Shown here: positions 37,745-46,753 of the stretch, piece by piece
Numbering within the stretch: the first letter of the stretch is position 1
How the letters are laid out: each line of letters opens with the position of its first letter
Source: a bacterium
GTDB lineage: Bacteria > Patescibacteriota > Minisyncoccia > Moranbacterales > UBA2206
Reading direction: 5' to 3'
Length of the DNA: 48,439 nucleotides
Assembly: GCA_021788105.1 (NCBI GenBank)
Contig: JAJYKZ010000006.1
Location: forward strand, 1-48,439
Made by a program: the position numbers and the translations under genes
The notes under the pieces: generated by a model
The model's database searches: none
What the model was told of the DNA's origin: nothing
Seen by the model: only the letters and a program-made list of their open reading frames with translations

Positions 37745-38971
37745 TTATTTTTTATAAACATAAAAGAAGTCTTTTTGGTAACCATTCAGATATTGTTTAG
37801 AACCATCCTGCAAATCTTTAGTCAAAGTGCTTGAAATATATTTTCCAAATCCGTTCGGTTCAAAAATATTGAAACGCACCCAGATTGGATTGATGTCTAA
37901 TTGGATAGCATTGACAGCCCCGGCCGATTTCAAGGCCGCGGCCAAAGTCGCGGGAGTTAGGTTGTTGCCTACAGCAAAAATTAAATTGCCCTTAGCGGTA
38001 AGGCCAATACCTGATCGCCAGGTGTAAATATCGACCGTGCCGGCAGCCAAGCGCCCCCAGAGTTTCTTATCTCTTTGATTAGTTGTTGTTATTTCTCCGT
38101 TATTAATCAAAATAGGACAGTTCTGTCTAATGAAATCAATATTATTTCCCAAAGATTGGCCTTGATAATCAAAAATCTTCAAGGTTCCGTCTTTATAACC
38201 CACCAGTGTCCCCAAATCATTTTTGAGCGGCAAGTAAGTAGTATTGTTGACAATCATACCGTAGGCTCCATCTTTATATTGGAATCCGCCATCGAAAGCC
38301 GCGATTAATTTTCCGCTATCAATAATATTGTTTGGCACCACGCCCGGCCCGGGTTTGCCGACCGGACCGCCTGGTTGTTGTGTTCCAGCCACGCTTCCCA
38401 GCTTCATCTGACTCATATCCATTTGGACAAGCGTCGTAATTGAATATGGCCGTTGCGGATCCGAACGAACAAAAGTAACTGCCATCACTTCTTGGGTGGG
38501 AAATAAACTCAAGGGATGATTCTGCCAGATTCCTTCTCCGGCTAAAGATTTAAAATTATTGTTGATTCGCAAAGGAGTCAGGTCTAAATTGCTTTTGCCG
38601 GAATTAGATGCATCACCTTCGAATTGAGGAGCTGTGACCGAATTAGGATTAAAAGTTATTTGTTTGAATTTATCAGAAGCATTAAAGAATATTTTTTCCA
38701 GCCAAATAACGTTGCTATCTCCGACCACTGGACGCAAAACACTGTCCGTTAATATGGCGACTTCGTTCATATCAAATTTAATAAGCAACACCATGCAAAT
38801 AAACAAGACGGCAAGACCTAGGACCAAAACTTTAATCCATTTCTTGATTTTTATTTTCGATTTTATCCTTCCATGTTGAGAAATTATAGGAGTCCTGACT
38901 TGTTGGGAAAAATTTTCCTCAATTGTCTTGTTGCTCCTTGCTTTTTTAATCGCGTCAAAAATATTCTTCAT
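37745..38971 (-). CDS. phosphodiester glycosidase (NAGPA-like) domain protein
   Basis: IAAFDGGFQYKDGAYGMIVNN, RSGIGLTAKGNLIFAVGNNLTPATLAAALKSAGAVNAIQLD. Confidence 0.8.
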   Translation of the reverse strand: MKNIFDAIKKARSNKTIEENFSQQVRTPIISQHGRIKSKIKIKKWIKVLVLGLAVLFICMVLLIKFDMNEVAILTDSVLRPVVGDSNVIWLEKIFFNASDKFKQITFNPNSVTAPQFEGDASNSGKSNLDLTPLRINNNFKSLAGEGIWQNHPLSLFPTQEVMAVTFVRSDPQRPYSITTLVQMDMSQMKLGSVAGTQQPGGPVGKPGPGVVPNNIIDSGKLIAAFDGGFQYKDGAYGMIVNNTTYLPLKNDLGTLVGYKDGTLKIFDYQGQSLGNNIDFIRQNCPILINNGEITTTNQRDKKLWGRLAAGTVDIYTWRSGIGLTAKGNLIFAVGNNLTPATLAAALKSAGAVNAIQLDINPIWVRFNIFEPNGFGKYISSTLTKDLQDGSKQYLNGYQKDFFYVYKK

Positions 38972-39106
38972 TGTTTTATTTTAAGACTTTAGAAATTATC
39001 CAGGAGAATTAAAAATTATTAAAATCGCAATAATATATTTTAATAATTTGCTATTATCAAATTATAGTTTTGAAACAAATGAAAAATCACCTGAATCGGT
39101 GATTTA

Positions 39107-39144
39107 AGAATACAAACATCAGATGAAGAAACTATGAAGTTTAA
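39107..39144 (-). promoter_or_regulatory. candidate response-regulator promoter (CTTCATA-N4-CTTCATC then TTTGTATTCT)
   Basis: same layout as 35704..35741. Confidence 0.6.
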
Positions 39145-39157
39145 AAAAATCTAGGAA

Positions 39158-40180
39158 TCAAGCCGCCAGAAAATCCACAATTACTTTGGTACCTGCTCCG
39201 AGTTTACTTTCAACCTCGATGGATCCATTGTGCTTTCCTATGATCGCTTCAACGATTGAAAGTCCCACGCCCGTTCCTCCCGAGGTACGGCTCTTATCGA
39301 CTTTGTAGAATCTTTCAAAAATGTGAGGTAAGTCCTCCTGACCTATTCCAATTCCAGTATCCTCAATCGTCATTCTCACTGTCTTGCCATAACTCACAAG
39401 ATTAATTTCAACAGTGCCGCCCGGTTTGTTATAGTTAATGCCATTTCGAACCAGATTAAATATCATGGTTTCCAAGTAACTGCGATTCCCCAGAATTGCA
39501 CCTTGATCCAAGTGACCAAGCTTAAGAATAACTTCTTTTTCCGCAGCTATAGTATCCATCCTTTTTACAACACTCATAATAACATCAGCAATGTTGATTC
39601 TAGAAGAAAACGATTCCTCTTTTTCCGATTCGAGACGGGAAAGTTTAAGGAGATCTTCGGTCATGGATGACATCCTATCAACTTCTTCCAAATTACTGGA
39701 TATTACGCGTATGGCCTCAGGACTTAAGTCGTGATCTTTCAAGGCAACTTCGCATTCTGTTTTCATAACGGCTAACGGTGTCCGCAATTCATGGGAAGCA
39801 TTGGCGCTAAATTCTTTCTGGGCTTCCATTGCTTTGCGAATTGGATCAAGAGTTTTTCCCGCCAAGGCATAGCTTAGGCCGCTTACTACAAATAATGCTA
39901 TGATATCTAATTCAAGTGCGTCCACTTTTAAATCATGGATTGTGCGTACAACAAGCATATCGCCCTTATCATTCAGGTCGGGACCTTCTTTGCCAAAGCT
40001 ATCCTTGAAGATCTGGACAAGCGAAAAATACATCACCAAGCTGAAGATGACCAAAATCGTGGCCGTTATGAATAAATAAAAAGCAGCCAGACGAATTCTC
40101 GCCGATGCAAACAGATCATCCGTTAAACCGGTAGCCCACGCCACGAATTGTTTCCAATATTTTTTCATTTTTATTATCAT
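39158..40180 (-). CDS. sensor histidine kinase
   Basis: FSANASHELRTPLAVMKTE, NLVRNGINYN, DTGIGIGQEDLPHIFERFY. Confidence 0.95.
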   Translation of the reverse strand: MIIKMKKYWKQFVAWATGLTDDLFASARIRLAAFYLFITATILVIFSLVMYFSLVQIFKDSFGKEGPDLNDKGDMLVVRTIHDLKVDALELDIIALFVVSGLSYALAGKTLDPIRKAMEAQKEFSANASHELRTPLAVMKTECEVALKDHDLSPEAIRVISSNLEEVDRMSSMTEDLLKLSRLESEKEESFSSRINIADVIMSVVKRMDTIAAEKEVILKLGHLDQGAILGNRSYLETMIFNLVRNGINYNKPGGTVEINLVSYGKTVRMTIEDTGIGIGQEDLPHIFERFYKVDKSRTSGGTGVGLSIVEAIIGKHNGSIEVESKLGAGTKVIVDFLAA

Positions 40181-40790
40181 TAATTTTTTTTCGTAGATTC
40201 TTCATATGGACATCTACCACATTGCTGAAAGAATCAAAAGAATGGTCCCAGGCGTGATCAAGCAACTGTTCCCGAGTAAATACCTGATTGGGATTGCGCA
40301 TCAAATATTCCAATAACGAAAACTCCTTGAGCGTCAGTAAAATTTCTTTTTTGCCATGAAAGATTTTTCTCGTAGTCGAGTTTAAAATCAAATCTCGCAC
40401 CTTGATTTCCGCAAGAAATACTTCTTTCGGCCGGCGCAACAATACCTTGATTCGAGCGACTAGTTCATCAAAAGAAAACGGCTTGACCAAATAATCGTCC
40501 GCGCCGGTATTTAAGCCCGCAATCTTATTTTCCGTAGTGTCCTTGGCGGTAAGCATCAAAATCGGAATTGCAATTTTTTGTTGGCGTACTTCCTGGCAAA
40601 TAGCTATACCGTCTTTGCTAGGAAGCATCAGATCAAGAATTATTAAATCATAATCTTCTTTGCATTGCAAAATTCTCTGAAAGCCTTCCTTACCATCTAG
40701 TATAAAATCAACGGCAAAACCCTCTTGTTCCAAGCCTTTTTTGAGAGATGTCGCAAGTTTTTTATTGTCTTCGATGATTAAAAGCCGCAT
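40116..40790 (-). CDS. OmpR-family response regulator
   Basis: MRLLIIEDNKKLATSL, LIILDLMLPSKDG, C-terminal winged helix RKIFHGKKEILLTLKEFSLLEYLM. Confidence 0.95.
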   Translation of the reverse strand: MRLLIIEDNKKLATSLKKGLEQEGFAVDFILDGKEGFQRILQCKEDYDLIILDLMLPSKDGIAICQEVRQQKIAIPILMLTAKDTTENKIAGLNTGADDYLVKPFSFDELVARIKVLLRRPKEVFLAEIKVRDLILNSTTRKIFHGKKEILLTLKEFSLLEYLMRNPNQVFTREQLLDHAWDHSFDSFSNVVDVHMKNLRKKINDNKNEKILETIRGVGYRFNG

Positions 40791-40990
40791 ATGTAAACAT
40801 ATGTTACAACAAAAAATAAAGAAAATCAATCTGAGTTGCTTACAATAATCTTCGCCATTGTGAAAAGCTCCCATAAATGAGAGCTTCTGCTTCCTGGACT
40901 TATCAAGAATTTTGAGCTCTTGTATAAATCCAGATAAAATAGCTTGAATACGCGGAGATCTCGCATCTCCTAGATACTCAAGGCTGTTCG

Positions 40991-41077
40991 CGGAGAGGCA
41001 GGGATTCGAACCCTGGAACCCTGTTAGAGGTTAACACGTTAGCAGTGTGCCGCTTTCGACCACTCAGCCACCTCTCC
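40991..41077 (-). tRNA. tRNA-Ser (anticodon GCT)
   Basis: type II tRNA with long variable arm, loop CTGCTAA. Confidence 0.93.
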
Positions 41078-41180
41078 GTATGGCATGACTTTGCCAAATT
41101 TCGAAAAACCGCAGCTTTTGGCTTGTTGCCAGTACAATATACACAATATCAAATTAATTATGAAATATCAAGATCGCCGG

Positions 41181-41209
41181 TTGACTTTTACCGTTTCCCG
41201 TGCTAGACT
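41181..41209 (+). promoter_or_regulatory. sigma70-like promoter TTGACT-N17-TAGACT
   Basis: upstream of 41334 gene with ~115-nt leader. Confidence 0.6.
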
Positions 41210-41333
41210 CAGGCAAGGTGAATATTTTAGATTAGTATATCAATTAGTTTCATTAGTTAGATAAGCTATCGAAGTAAGTCACCATTATCTTCCGACAAGC
41301 GGGAGAACTAGAAAGAGAGGTGACTATACTTAA

Positions 41334-41573
41334 ATGGCTTATCAAGACAACAATCGTCCTCAGAGACAAATGTTCGACATTACCGCTTTGAGAATTACCT
41401 GCGCGGAATGCGGAACAGCTATCACGGAACTTCCTTTTGAGCCGACTCAAAGAGAAGACGGAACTTATGGAAAACTTTATTGCCGCGATTGCAATAAAAA
41501 AAGAATGAAAGACAGAGGTCCGAGAAGAGGATTTGGTGGAGGAAACAATTTTGGAGGCAGAAGAGATTTCTAA
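41334..41573 (+). CDS. small zinc-ribbon protein with Gly/Arg-rich tail
   Basis: CAECG...CRDC two-Cys-pair motif; RGPRRGFGGGNNFGGRRDF tail. Confidence 0.75.
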   Translation: MAYQDNNRPQRQMFDITALRITCAECGTAITELPFEPTQREDGTYGKLYCRDCNKKRMKDRGPRRGFGGGNNFGGRRDF

Positions 41574-41595
41574 CTCCTGAATTTTCTTACATAGC

Positions 41596-41637
41596 AAAAA
41601 ACGGACTCGCTTTAGCGGGACCGTTTTTTGTTTTTTG
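41596..41637 (+). terminator. rho-independent terminator
   Basis: AAAAAACGG..CGCTTTAGCG..CCGTTTTTTGTTTTTTG. Confidence 0.8.
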
Positions 41638-41689
41638 TGCTCCTGACGGAAATTTCACCTCGCACCAAAATACTTTGAAGTTTAATTTG

Positions 41690-41762
41690 TGCTCTCGGCA
41701 GGAATCGAACCTGCGACCTTCTGGACCGCAACCAGACGCTCTATCCACTGAGCTACGAGAGC
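41690..41762 (-). tRNA. tRNA-Arg (anticodon GCG)
   Basis: acceptor GCTCTCG/CGAGAGC, anticodon arm TCTGG TTGCGGT CCAGA. Confidence 0.92.
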
Positions 41763-41817
41763 AAAATTTTTATGGGGTCCACTGAGCTACAAGGACATAA
41801 GGCATTAAACAAGCTTA

Positions 41818-42414
41818 CTACAATCTGAGCAATCTTTCAAGTGTGTCCACAAATCGCATTTCTTGTTTTTCTTCGGAAATATGTTCAAGCAGGATTCCGC
41901 GAATTTTGACCGGATCTTCGTCGTGGACCGGGATGTGAATAAAGGGAAGCAGGGTTCCTTTTGTATGTAAGCTGATTACTCTTATGTGCGGCGGTTCGTA
42001 CAAGATCCAAAAAGATTTGATATTTTCAAACGGATAGAGTTCATTTCCGGCAAAAATTCCTTCCGGCGTTATTTTAAAAGTCAGCGTTCTCGGTTCTTTG
42101 TTGATGTAAATATATTCAACCACGCCGATCAAAATAAAAGTGATGGCCATGATCGGACTGTTGGTAAAAACCGCGTAACCGATGATAGCGAATAAAATCA
42201 GGGACAAATACAGATACCAGCGCCGGTCGCCCCTGATCATTTCATATTCCGGAGCTTGCCAATGGAATAGAACATCATCAGAATTTTCTTCGATCAGTTC
42301 TTCTTCAGGCGCTTCGATTTCCCTGGCCGGTTTTTCTTTTTTGGAAAAAAAATCTTCAATTTTTCTGTCGTTTTCGTTTTGTTTTTCTTTTTGCTTAAAA
42401 CCATCAACGTACAT
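41818..42414 (-). CDS. membrane hypothetical protein (two TM)
   Basis: FHWQAPEYEMIRGDRRWYLYLSLILFAIIGYAVFTNSPIMAITFILIGVVEYIYI. Confidence 0.7.
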   Translation of the reverse strand: MYVDGFKQKEKQNENDRKIEDFFSKKEKPAREIEAPEEELIEENSDDVLFHWQAPEYEMIRGDRRWYLYLSLILFAIIGYAVFTNSPIMAITFILIGVVEYIYINKEPRTLTFKITPEGIFAGNELYPFENIKSFWILYEPPHIRVISLHTKGTLLPFIHIPVHDEDPVKIRGILLEHISEEKQEMRFVDTLERLLRL

Positions 42415-42513
42415 AATTTGAATTTACGCTGTTATGTTACAATAGTATCATATTTACAAACTAATTTCTAGCTGATAGTATAAGTTGTACTGTTTTTCAG
42501 TTCGCGGAAAGCG

Positions 42514-42539
42514 AATAATATGGAAGGGTGGCCGAGTGG
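42514..42539 (+). repeat. duplicated upstream/5' segment of tRNA-Ser(TGA)
   Basis: AATAATATGGAAGGGTGGCCGAGTGG identical at 42618..42643. Confidence 0.95.
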
Positions 42540-42625
42540 GCCGGATGTAAGCAAGCGAGCATTCGGCGGGTTCCAAAAGGGAACCCGGGAACCACGAAGG
42601 CCAACAATTTTTTTTAAAATAATAT

Positions 42626-42712
42626 GGAAGGGTGGCCGAGTGGTTTAAGGCAACAGTCTTGAAAACTGTCGTGGATGAAAGTCCACCGTGAGTTCGAATC
42701 TCACCCCTTCCG
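42626..42712 (+). tRNA. tRNA-Ser (anticodon TGA)
   Basis: GGAAGGG/CCCTTCC acceptor, loop CTTGAAA, long variable arm. Confidence 0.93.
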
Positions 42713-43002
42713 CATCGACAATTTTTTATCGAGCGAACTCATGCAGCCGAGGCGAAGTGGCGACTCGAGAGCTTAAAAAATTGAACAAAAAAAACAGCGA
42801 GTTTTTCTCCGCTGTTTTTTGTTTGTTCTACTCTTTCACCAGCTCAAGTTTTTTGTCTTTGTATATTATCCTTGAAAAAAGCAATTAAAACACGACGCAC
42901 CAAAATTGAATCTGAGGTAATTATTCTTTTTAGATTCATCCTGAAAGGACTTGAAAGTTGAAAATTTTATAAAAACTTGCTGAAAGTAAAGTTAATAAGA
43001 AA

Positions 43003-43040
43003 TAAAAAAAATGCCCCACTCGCTTTTTACACGAGAGGGG
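43003..43040 (-). terminator. terminator downstream of purQ
   Basis: minus strand CCCCTCTCG...CGAGTGGGG followed by CATTTTTTTT. Confidence 0.7.
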
Positions 43041-43069
43041 TATATTGCGTTAAATGATGCGTTGGCCGT

Positions 43070-43717
43070 TTAAGCTGCTTTCAGCGCGTTTTCATAAAGT
43101 TTAACACAAAGGGAGTTGCCCAGATTGCGTTCCGGATGTCCCATAGTCGCGAAAATGCGACCATTGTCCGAACAGATGGCAGCAACTTTCCCGCCATTGG
43201 GTGAGAATCCTTCATAAGTCATGACCGTCTGAACACCGGAAAGATCGCCCACGTACTTGCCGAAACGGTGTGCTTGGGGGTACGTGATAATTTCGCCTTC
43301 CATGCCATTGGTCCAGACGCAGTTGCTCGGCTGCACGCGATGCTGGATGTAAGGATGCGAACAGAATCTGCCGCTGTCGTTTTCGTCCATAGCGATCTTC
43401 TCGCCAAAAATTCCCAGTTGCACAAGCACCTGATTGCCATTACAGTTGCCGCCAATAACAATTCCAGCCTCAATGAGCTCCTGGAATTTTTCCTTAAGTC
43501 TCAGTGCCACGATGGCCCCGGGATCAATATGATCTCCGTAGGAAAAGCCGCCGGGGATACTGAAAAGGTCGCAGTCTGTGATTTTCTGGCGACCGCTGAG
43601 GATATAATCGATGAATACGAGCCTCGGATTTCCTCCGGCGAGACGGATGATTTCCATCGTTTCCTCCTCGCAATTAAAGCCCGGCGCGTAGAGCACGCTT
43701 GCTTTTTTTCGAATCAT
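43070..43717 (-). CDS. purQ: phosphoribosylformylglycinamidine synthase, glutaminase subunit
   Basis: VIGGNCNGNQVLVQLGIFG, ATMGHPERN; ATGA overlap with purL stop. Confidence 0.9.
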   Translation of the reverse strand: MIRKKASVLYAPGFNCEEETMEIIRLAGGNPRLVFIDYILSGRQKITDCDLFSIPGGFSYGDHIDPGAIVALRLKEKFQELIEAGIVIGGNCNGNQVLVQLGIFGEKIAMDENDSGRFCSHPYIQHRVQPSNCVWTNGMEGEIITYPQAHRFGKYVGDLSGVQTVMTYEGFSPNGGKVAAICSDNGRIFATMGHPERNLGNSLCVKLYENALKAA

Positions 43718-46500
43718 TTGTTGTAAACCTTCCTTTCGAAAGTTGTGTTCCAACCGTTTTGAAGCAGATGGAAGTCGATTGGCTTACCGTTGATCACCAT
43801 TTCCTGGTTCTCTTTAATCCGGCCGATCACAATCGGCTGGAGATCACGGAATTTCCTTTTTAAAGTATCCGCTTCTGAGTAGTTAACTTCCACTAGTGCT
43901 CCGCCTAAATTGGCTGTGAAGAGCAGATTGGGATCGACGTCCATGTCGATACCAAAGCCAGAGGCTTCCACGCCTTCAAACAGCCTTAGGATAGCACCGC
44001 CCTCATTGATAGGAACAGCAGATTTCACCATGCCGCTGCGCGCGAGCTTGGAAATTCTTGGCAGCCATTCAGCAGCTTCCTCTACAGATAATCCTTCAAG
44101 GAAGTTACCATTAACACCTTGCACCGATGCCAGAATAGAACCATTGAGCGTTTTGGCGCGCGGGCCCACCATCATAAGTACATTACCGGGTTCCTGCCAA
44201 AGATGGAGTACGAGTCTGCGGACGTCCGGAATTTTGCCCATGGCTGAAATCACCACGGAGCAAAGCACGTTAATCACATGCTTGGCATTGTCGAAGGTTG
44301 CTGAACCAGACGAGGAATCTTTGCCGGTAATGAAAGGCGTGCCCAATTTCACCGACAGGTCGGCGATGGCATAGACCTGTTTTTTGAGATACCCCCATGC
44401 GTGCGGATCGAGATGCGGGGTGTAGAAATTGTCTGCCAAACAGATGTCGCGAAGTTTCACTCCGGCAACCAGCTGCGTGACAATGGCATGCACCATAGCA
44501 TTGATTGCTGCCTGAACAGGATCAGCTTCGAACTGCCACGGACTAAACGACTCACTGTGCGTAAGTCCCCACTGTTTGTTGTAGACCGGTCGTTGGACGG
44601 AAAGTGAAGATGCCACATTGTAGTTACGACCATAAAGTGGTCCTTGGTAGTGTATTGACTGAACAGTAGAGTCATACTGCATGGTCGCGGCCGCCTGATT
44701 ACAAACATCGAAGTGGGCAACAATTTTAGCTGCCAACTCTTCGACATCGTCCGTGTCGACATCAGGATGATGAGCTGTCTTGATGCCCGTTTTCGGAATA
44801 TCGACAACCTCAAGCTTTATCGCAGGGCAACGGTCACTGTTGGAGAACAGCTCGTCAAGACAAACTTCACCGCTAAGCGACATGCCACGCTCAAAGTCTT
44901 CGCTTTCCTGATCGTAGATGACCTGGAATCTTTGCGTGTTGGTGAAAATGCCGATCGGAGTTGCTTCAATGCTGAAACGCCTGAAGATTGCCAATGCCGT
45001 TTTCACCTTTTCAGGTTTAATGGCAAAGGCCATGCGCTCCTGGCTTTCGGAAATAAAGATCTGCCAATTGGAAAGTCCTGCGCACTTAAGCGGCACTTTA
45101 GCCAGGTTAATAAGCAGACCACAATCCTCACCCATTTCGCCGAACGCGGAAACGATCCCAGCAGCGCCGAAATCATTTATGGCGCGCAAGCAACCGGCTC
45201 TGTAAAGAGCCGCGATCGCACGCATAAACAGTTGCTCAGTATAGGGATTGCCGATCTGCACATGGCACGAATCTCCTGTGTCGACTTTTTCGGTCATTTC
45301 ACCAGAGCTTATCGTTGCACCATGAATACCATCATTGCCGGTACGTCCGCCTGCTAAAATGGCGATGTCGCCAGGCAATGATTTGCCTTTAAGAGCACGT
45401 TTGAGCGTGGTAATGCCGATGGTTCCGCCGAGTGCGAAAACCTTGCCACCAAAATTCGGGTGACTCAGCATCCGCGAAAGTAACATCGGGATTCCCATCG
45501 GGTTGCCGTAACCGGCAATAGCCCGGATAGTTTCCTGTGCGATGGTCTGCGGTTCCAGTACGTTCCCTTCAAGAAACGGAAACTTCTTGTGATCGAACTC
45601 GCCGACAACAGTAAGCTCCGTGTTGCCGATCGGCTTGGCACCGAGTCCGAAGCCAAAGAGATCGCGAATGACACCGCCAAGCTTGGTAAGCTGACCACCG
45701 AAAGGTTCCTTCTGACTGGGGCTGTTGTGAGTTTCCTTTTTAAAGGCGACGACTTTGCCACCATAAAAACGCCACCCGCCGGCATTGTCTTTGAACGCGG
45801 AAACCATATTAGGGTTATTAATCAGCATGGTCGCGTCGTATAGGTACTTATAAATACCGAGCGCTGCCCACTTCCGATGCTTGCAATGATCGCTCCAACG
45901 GCAACCGTAGTATTCCAAAAACGTATCCGATACTACGGAAAGGCGCTGCTCAGCCTGGAAATTAGCGAGCATCTTCATGTCCGCAAGTGAAAGACTGAGG
46001 TCACGATCCTTGCTCAACTTGAGCAGTTGTGAATCATCCATGGCCAGCAGATTGAAAAACTGCATTTCAAGTCTCTTGCCGCGCGGCAACAAAGTTTCTA
46101 TCTTCTTAATATCTGACTCGGTGCGGTAGGCCACTTCGACCTGCGGGTTTACGAAAATGTTAGCTGCGGCCTTACCATAGTAACGCGTCGAAATCTTTGC
46201 CGCGATGATTTTGATTCCTTTTGCCTGGCAGGCGATCTTGATGGATTCCTGCGCAGGATCCACAACGCCACCGTGGTACATGTGTTCCAGAAACTGGCGC
46301 TGTTGCGGCATTTGCTTGACCAATTGGTGTTTCACCGGATCACAGAAAATTTCTTGCAACAACCTGTCGCTTGGACGCGGACCCTCCATCTCAAGATTGT
46401 AGATCTTGTAAACCGGGGGGTTGTTCTTTCTATGCTTCTTTAGTCCAACAACCACGCGATGAATTCGTACATTACCTGACTGCTTGGTTCCTGTAGACAT
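43714..46500 (-). CDS. purL: phosphoribosylformylglycinamidine synthase, large subunit
   Basis: WSDHCKHRKW, KKETHNSPSQKEPFGG, TGKDSSSGS. Confidence 0.92.
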   Translation of the reverse strand: MSTGTKQSGNVRIHRVVVGLKKHRKNNPPVYKIYNLEMEGPRPSDRLLQEIFCDPVKHQLVKQMPQQRQFLEHMYHGGVVDPAQESIKIACQAKGIKIIAAKISTRYYGKAAANIFVNPQVEVAYRTESDIKKIETLLPRGKRLEMQFFNLLAMDDSQLLKLSKDRDLSLSLADMKMLANFQAEQRLSVVSDTFLEYYGCRWSDHCKHRKWAALGIYKYLYDATMLINNPNMVSAFKDNAGGWRFYGGKVVAFKKETHNSPSQKEPFGGQLTKLGGVIRDLFGFGLGAKPIGNTELTVVGEFDHKKFPFLEGNVLEPQTIAQETIRAIAGYGNPMGIPMLLSRMLSHPNFGGKVFALGGTIGITTLKRALKGKSLPGDIAILAGGRTGNDGIHGATISSGEMTEKVDTGDSCHVQIGNPYTEQLFMRAIAALYRAGCLRAINDFGAAGIVSAFGEMGEDCGLLINLAKVPLKCAGLSNWQIFISESQERMAFAIKPEKVKTALAIFRRFSIEATPIGIFTNTQRFQVIYDQESEDFERGMSLSGEVCLDELFSNSDRCPAIKLEVVDIPKTGIKTAHHPDVDTDDVEELAAKIVAHFDVCNQAAATMQYDSTVQSIHYQGPLYGRNYNVASSLSVQRPVYNKQWGLTHSESFSPWQFEADPVQAAINAMVHAIVTQLVAGVKLRDICLADNFYTPHLDPHAWGYLKKQVYAIADLSVKLGTPFITGKDSSSGSATFDNAKHVINVLCSVVISAMGKIPDVRRLVLHLWQEPGNVLMMVGPRAKTLNGSILASVQGVNGNFLEGLSVEEAAEWLPRISKLARSGMVKSAVPINEGGAILRLFEGVEASGFGIDMDVDPNLLFTANLGGALVEVNYSEADTLKRKFRDLQPIVIGRIKENQEMVINGKPIDFHLLQNGWNTTFERKVYNK

Positions 46501-46618
46501 TTCGGTCCTCCTCTTTGGGTTTAAACTTCAAAAATATACAGAGAAATGTTTACTTATTAACCCCTCCTTTTTAATTTCAGAAATTGTCTGTATATAGCTT
46601 CAACAAATGTTCTTGTTT

Positions 46619-46645
46619 TCAAAAAACAACTGCTAAAAAGCAGTT
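46619..46645 (-). terminator. terminator downstream of purM
   Basis: minus strand AACTGCTTTTTAGCAGTTGTTTTTT. Confidence 0.7.
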
Positions 46646-46753
46646 ATTTATAATAACAGATATACATATTTACGCAACAAATTTAATAACAAAAAGTGGC
46701 CAAGGAATTTCTTCCTCAGCCACTGCATAATATTGTACTCGTGTCTCTTTTTA

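Noticed and set aside
43268-45357. Plus-strand ORFs opposite purQ/purL
   Set aside because: Antisense to conserved purine genes; typical shadow ORFs in higher-GC DNA.
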